From assembly GCA_003222555.1 (NCBI GenBank), contig QHWL01000491.1, positions 252-6,805 of the forward strand: 6,554 nt of DNA, written 5' to 3'. The stretch comes from Acidobacteriota bacterium. Lineage in GTDB: Bacteria > Acidobacteriota > Vicinamibacteria > Vicinamibacterales > CAVVIG01. Each line of letters begins with the position of its first letter. The first letter of the stretch is position 1. The position numbers and the translations under genes are program-made. Shown piece by piece: positions 5,276-6,554 of this stretch. The notes beneath the pieces are model-generated. The model was not told where the DNA came from. It saw only the letters and a program-made list of their open reading frames with translations, and made no database searches.

Positions 5276-6554
5276 GCCGAACGCCCGAGCCGAACCGAGT
5301 GTTCACGGTCACACCGAAAAAGTCATTGGCCTGCGTTTGGTTTCCGTACTTCGACGCCCTCTCGACCAGGTTGTTCACCTGGCCAAATTTCGCCAGCGAG
5401 ACGTCATACAGGCCGCAGACCTGATACCCGCCACCGCCCGGCAACCGCGCATCACCAGGCGCCGTGATGCAGAACGGACTGTAATCGGCGGGGGTCACGA
5501 GGAGGTTGTGGGTCACGGTGAAATTGCCAAACCAGTTGCGATAGTAGCCGGCGGTCACTGACATCCGGGACGTGAGCTGGTGTTGCACTTCGGTCGACAA
5601 GTCCCAGTTGTGGGGACGCGCGCCCCACCCGCGAATCACATCGTCGGCATAACGGGTCGTGACATTGAGTCCGCCGAAGTTCTGGTTGGACATGGCTCCG
5701 CACTCGCCGTTTGCGGCACGGTTCCCCAAATCGCAGTCCGGGATGTAGTCCTTGTTCGCGTCGGCCCACGTACGTGCGACGCTGTTCACCGAAGTGGTGA
5801 TCGGGTTGTTGGCGGTAGGAATTTCGACGGCCGCCTTATTCACATACCGACCCAACGAGATCTTGAGCGCGGTCTTCCCGCTGCCGAATAAGTCGTACGA
5901 CGCGCCCAATCGTGGATCCAGGTCCTTCCAGCACGGCACACAGTCCACCTGCGCGAAGCTGCGCGCGGGAACCCAGCCGTTGGGCGTGGCGGGCACATTC
6001 TGTGCGGGGACATGCCCGTTGAAGTAATCGTACCGGAGGCCCAGGTTGAGCGTCAGGTGCCTGAACGTCCACTGATCCTGGACGTAGATTCCGAGATCCG
6101 CTTTGATCCGCTCCTGCTCGAGATACGGCGTCGCATACTGAGTCAGGCTGGTAGGCACGCTGTTATTGAAGGCGTAGTTCACATTGCCGTTTGCAGTCGT
6201 GTCCGCGTTACGGACGCCCATTTCATTTTGGAACCCTGCTTTGAAGGCATGGGATCCAGTGACGTAGGACACCGACAACCGATAAGTGTAGCGGCGATTC
6301 TCATTGGTCGGTCCGAGGTAGGTGGCCCTCGATCCGTACCGGAAGTTGGTCGACAGTTCGAGAACGGAAACATCGTTGGGGCTCACACCTGGCGCCAAGA
6401 TATTGGGCCAATCGGAATACATGGCCGCCGCGGCAGCTTCAAGCAGCACCCTGCTCGTCACCGGCGAGCTCCAGGCGGCCTGATAGAGTCCCTGGGGCCG
6501 CTGGTGATACGCCAGCGCCGTCACCGGATCATTTCCGATCGCCGTCGCCGACCG
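5172..6554 (-). CDS. TonB-dependent receptor (Oar-like), barrel part; 5' end beyond the window
   Basis: This is the outer-membrane beta-barrel of a TonB-dependent receptor of the acidobacterial Oar-like type, which normally has an N-terminal carboxypeptidase-regulatory-like domain, a plug and a large barrel. The frame is open to the window edge at 6554, with no stop upstream of the in-frame GTG at 6524, so the N-terminal domains lie outside. Alternating barrel strands are visible throughout. Landmarks are YVQDQWTFRHLTLNLGLRYD (about 6085-6030), CVPCWKDLDPRLGASYD, GKTALKISLGRY, the paired-Cys loop PDCDLGNRAANGECG, and HNWDLSTEVQHQL followed by SVTAGYYRNWFGNFTVT. Homology ends near 5265 (NTRFGSGVRLGGG); the remaining residues to the stop at 5172 are out of frame and meaningless, and the true continuation is in the frame ending at 4703. 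The substrate cannot be told from sequence; in this phylum such receptors are many and mostly unassigned, often linked to glycans or other polymers. Confidence 0.88.
   Translation of the reverse strand, partial: RSATAIGNDPVTALAYHQRPQGLYQAAWSSPVTSRVLLEAAAAAMYSDWPNILAPGVSPNDVSVLELSTNFRYGSRATYLGPTNENRRYTYRLSVSYVTGSHAFKAGFQNEMGVRNADTTANGNVNYAFNNSVPTSLTQYATPYLEQERIKADLGIYVQDQWTFRHLTLNLGLRYDYFNGHVPAQNVPATPNGWVPARSFAQVDCVPCWKDLDPRLGASYDLFGSGKTALKISLGRYVNKAAVEIPTANNPITTSVNSVARTWADANKDYIPDCDLGNRAANGECGAMSNQNFGGLNVTTRYADDVIRGWGARPHNWDLSTEVQHQLTSRMSVTAGYYRNWFGNFTVTHNLLVTPADYSPFCITAPGDARLPGGGGYQVCGLYDVSLAKFGQVNNLVERASKYGNQTQANDFFGVTVNTRFGSGVRLGGGPLLQCRLSRRSGHQPPRSISHPDTVYRHDH
5262..5276 (-). other. Frameshift site within the receptor gene
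   Basis: Codons of the upstream frame make sense to LGGG (5276-5265), and the downstream frame makes sense from LCFNVDS (from 5263). The change of frame equals one extra base or two missing bases, and falls in a GGC-repeat (GGCGGCGGCC). In related receptors this spot usually carries a stretch like 'GGxxTGRxxTDxCFNVDSP', so about eight to ten residues also seem absent. That points to a small deletion not divisible by three, or an assembly or sequencing error in a GC-rich repeat. Confidence 0.7.

Overview
The window is GC-rich bacterial DNA that most resembles Acidobacteriota, perhaps a Vicinamibacteria- or Solibacter-like lineage. The evidence is a large Oar-like TonB-dependent receptor whose C-terminal motifs are typical of the lineage-expanded acidobacterial receptors, two secreted proteins of the 'PDxxGxW' type common in that phylum, and a 'CACGGAGGACACGG' intergenic repeat that I associate with acidobacterial and verrucomicrobial genomes. 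The taxonomy is inferred from protein style, since no marker gene is present.

Left part, plus strand (1-1761): a VOC/glyoxalase-fold protein of the PhnB-like type (5-505), a strong hairpin (517-544), an unrecognised 69-residue protein with a good ribosome binding site (564-773), and a dienelactone hydrolase with a twin-arginine-like export signal (850-1761). All three run in the same direction with short gaps, which suggests small-molecule transformation or detoxification.

Centre (1762-4302): a convergent intergenic region carries a GC-rich hairpin and a roughly 112-base imperfect palindromic repeat. Two minus-strand genes follow, transcribed from 4246 towards 1964. They are tandem, diverged paralogues of an unnamed secreted family and probably form one operon. 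Upstream lies a good sigma-70-type promoter (TTGACA, 18 bases, TATACG) flanked by a 7-bp inverted repeat that could be an operator.

Scar region (about 4295-4702): no intact gene. Two gene remnants in opposite orientation meet at about 4405. One is the C-terminal tail of an isoprenylcysteine methyltransferase-like membrane protein (plus strand). The other is the N-terminus of the alpha/beta-hydrolase sensor domain usually fused to adenylate cyclase or LuxR output domains (minus strand, itself frameshifted and truncated). This looks like a rearrangement or deletion junction.

Right part (4703-6554), minus strand: the beta-barrel part of a TonB-dependent receptor. Its plug and N-terminal domains lie beyond the window edge, and its reading frame breaks at about 5262-5276, so it is either a pseudogene or carries a sequencing error. 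The receptor and the two secreted proteins share orientation, so an envelope or uptake theme is plausible, but the scar separates them and they are probably not one transcript. I found no CRISPR array, rRNA, tRNA, transposase or clearly novel defence or biosynthetic system.
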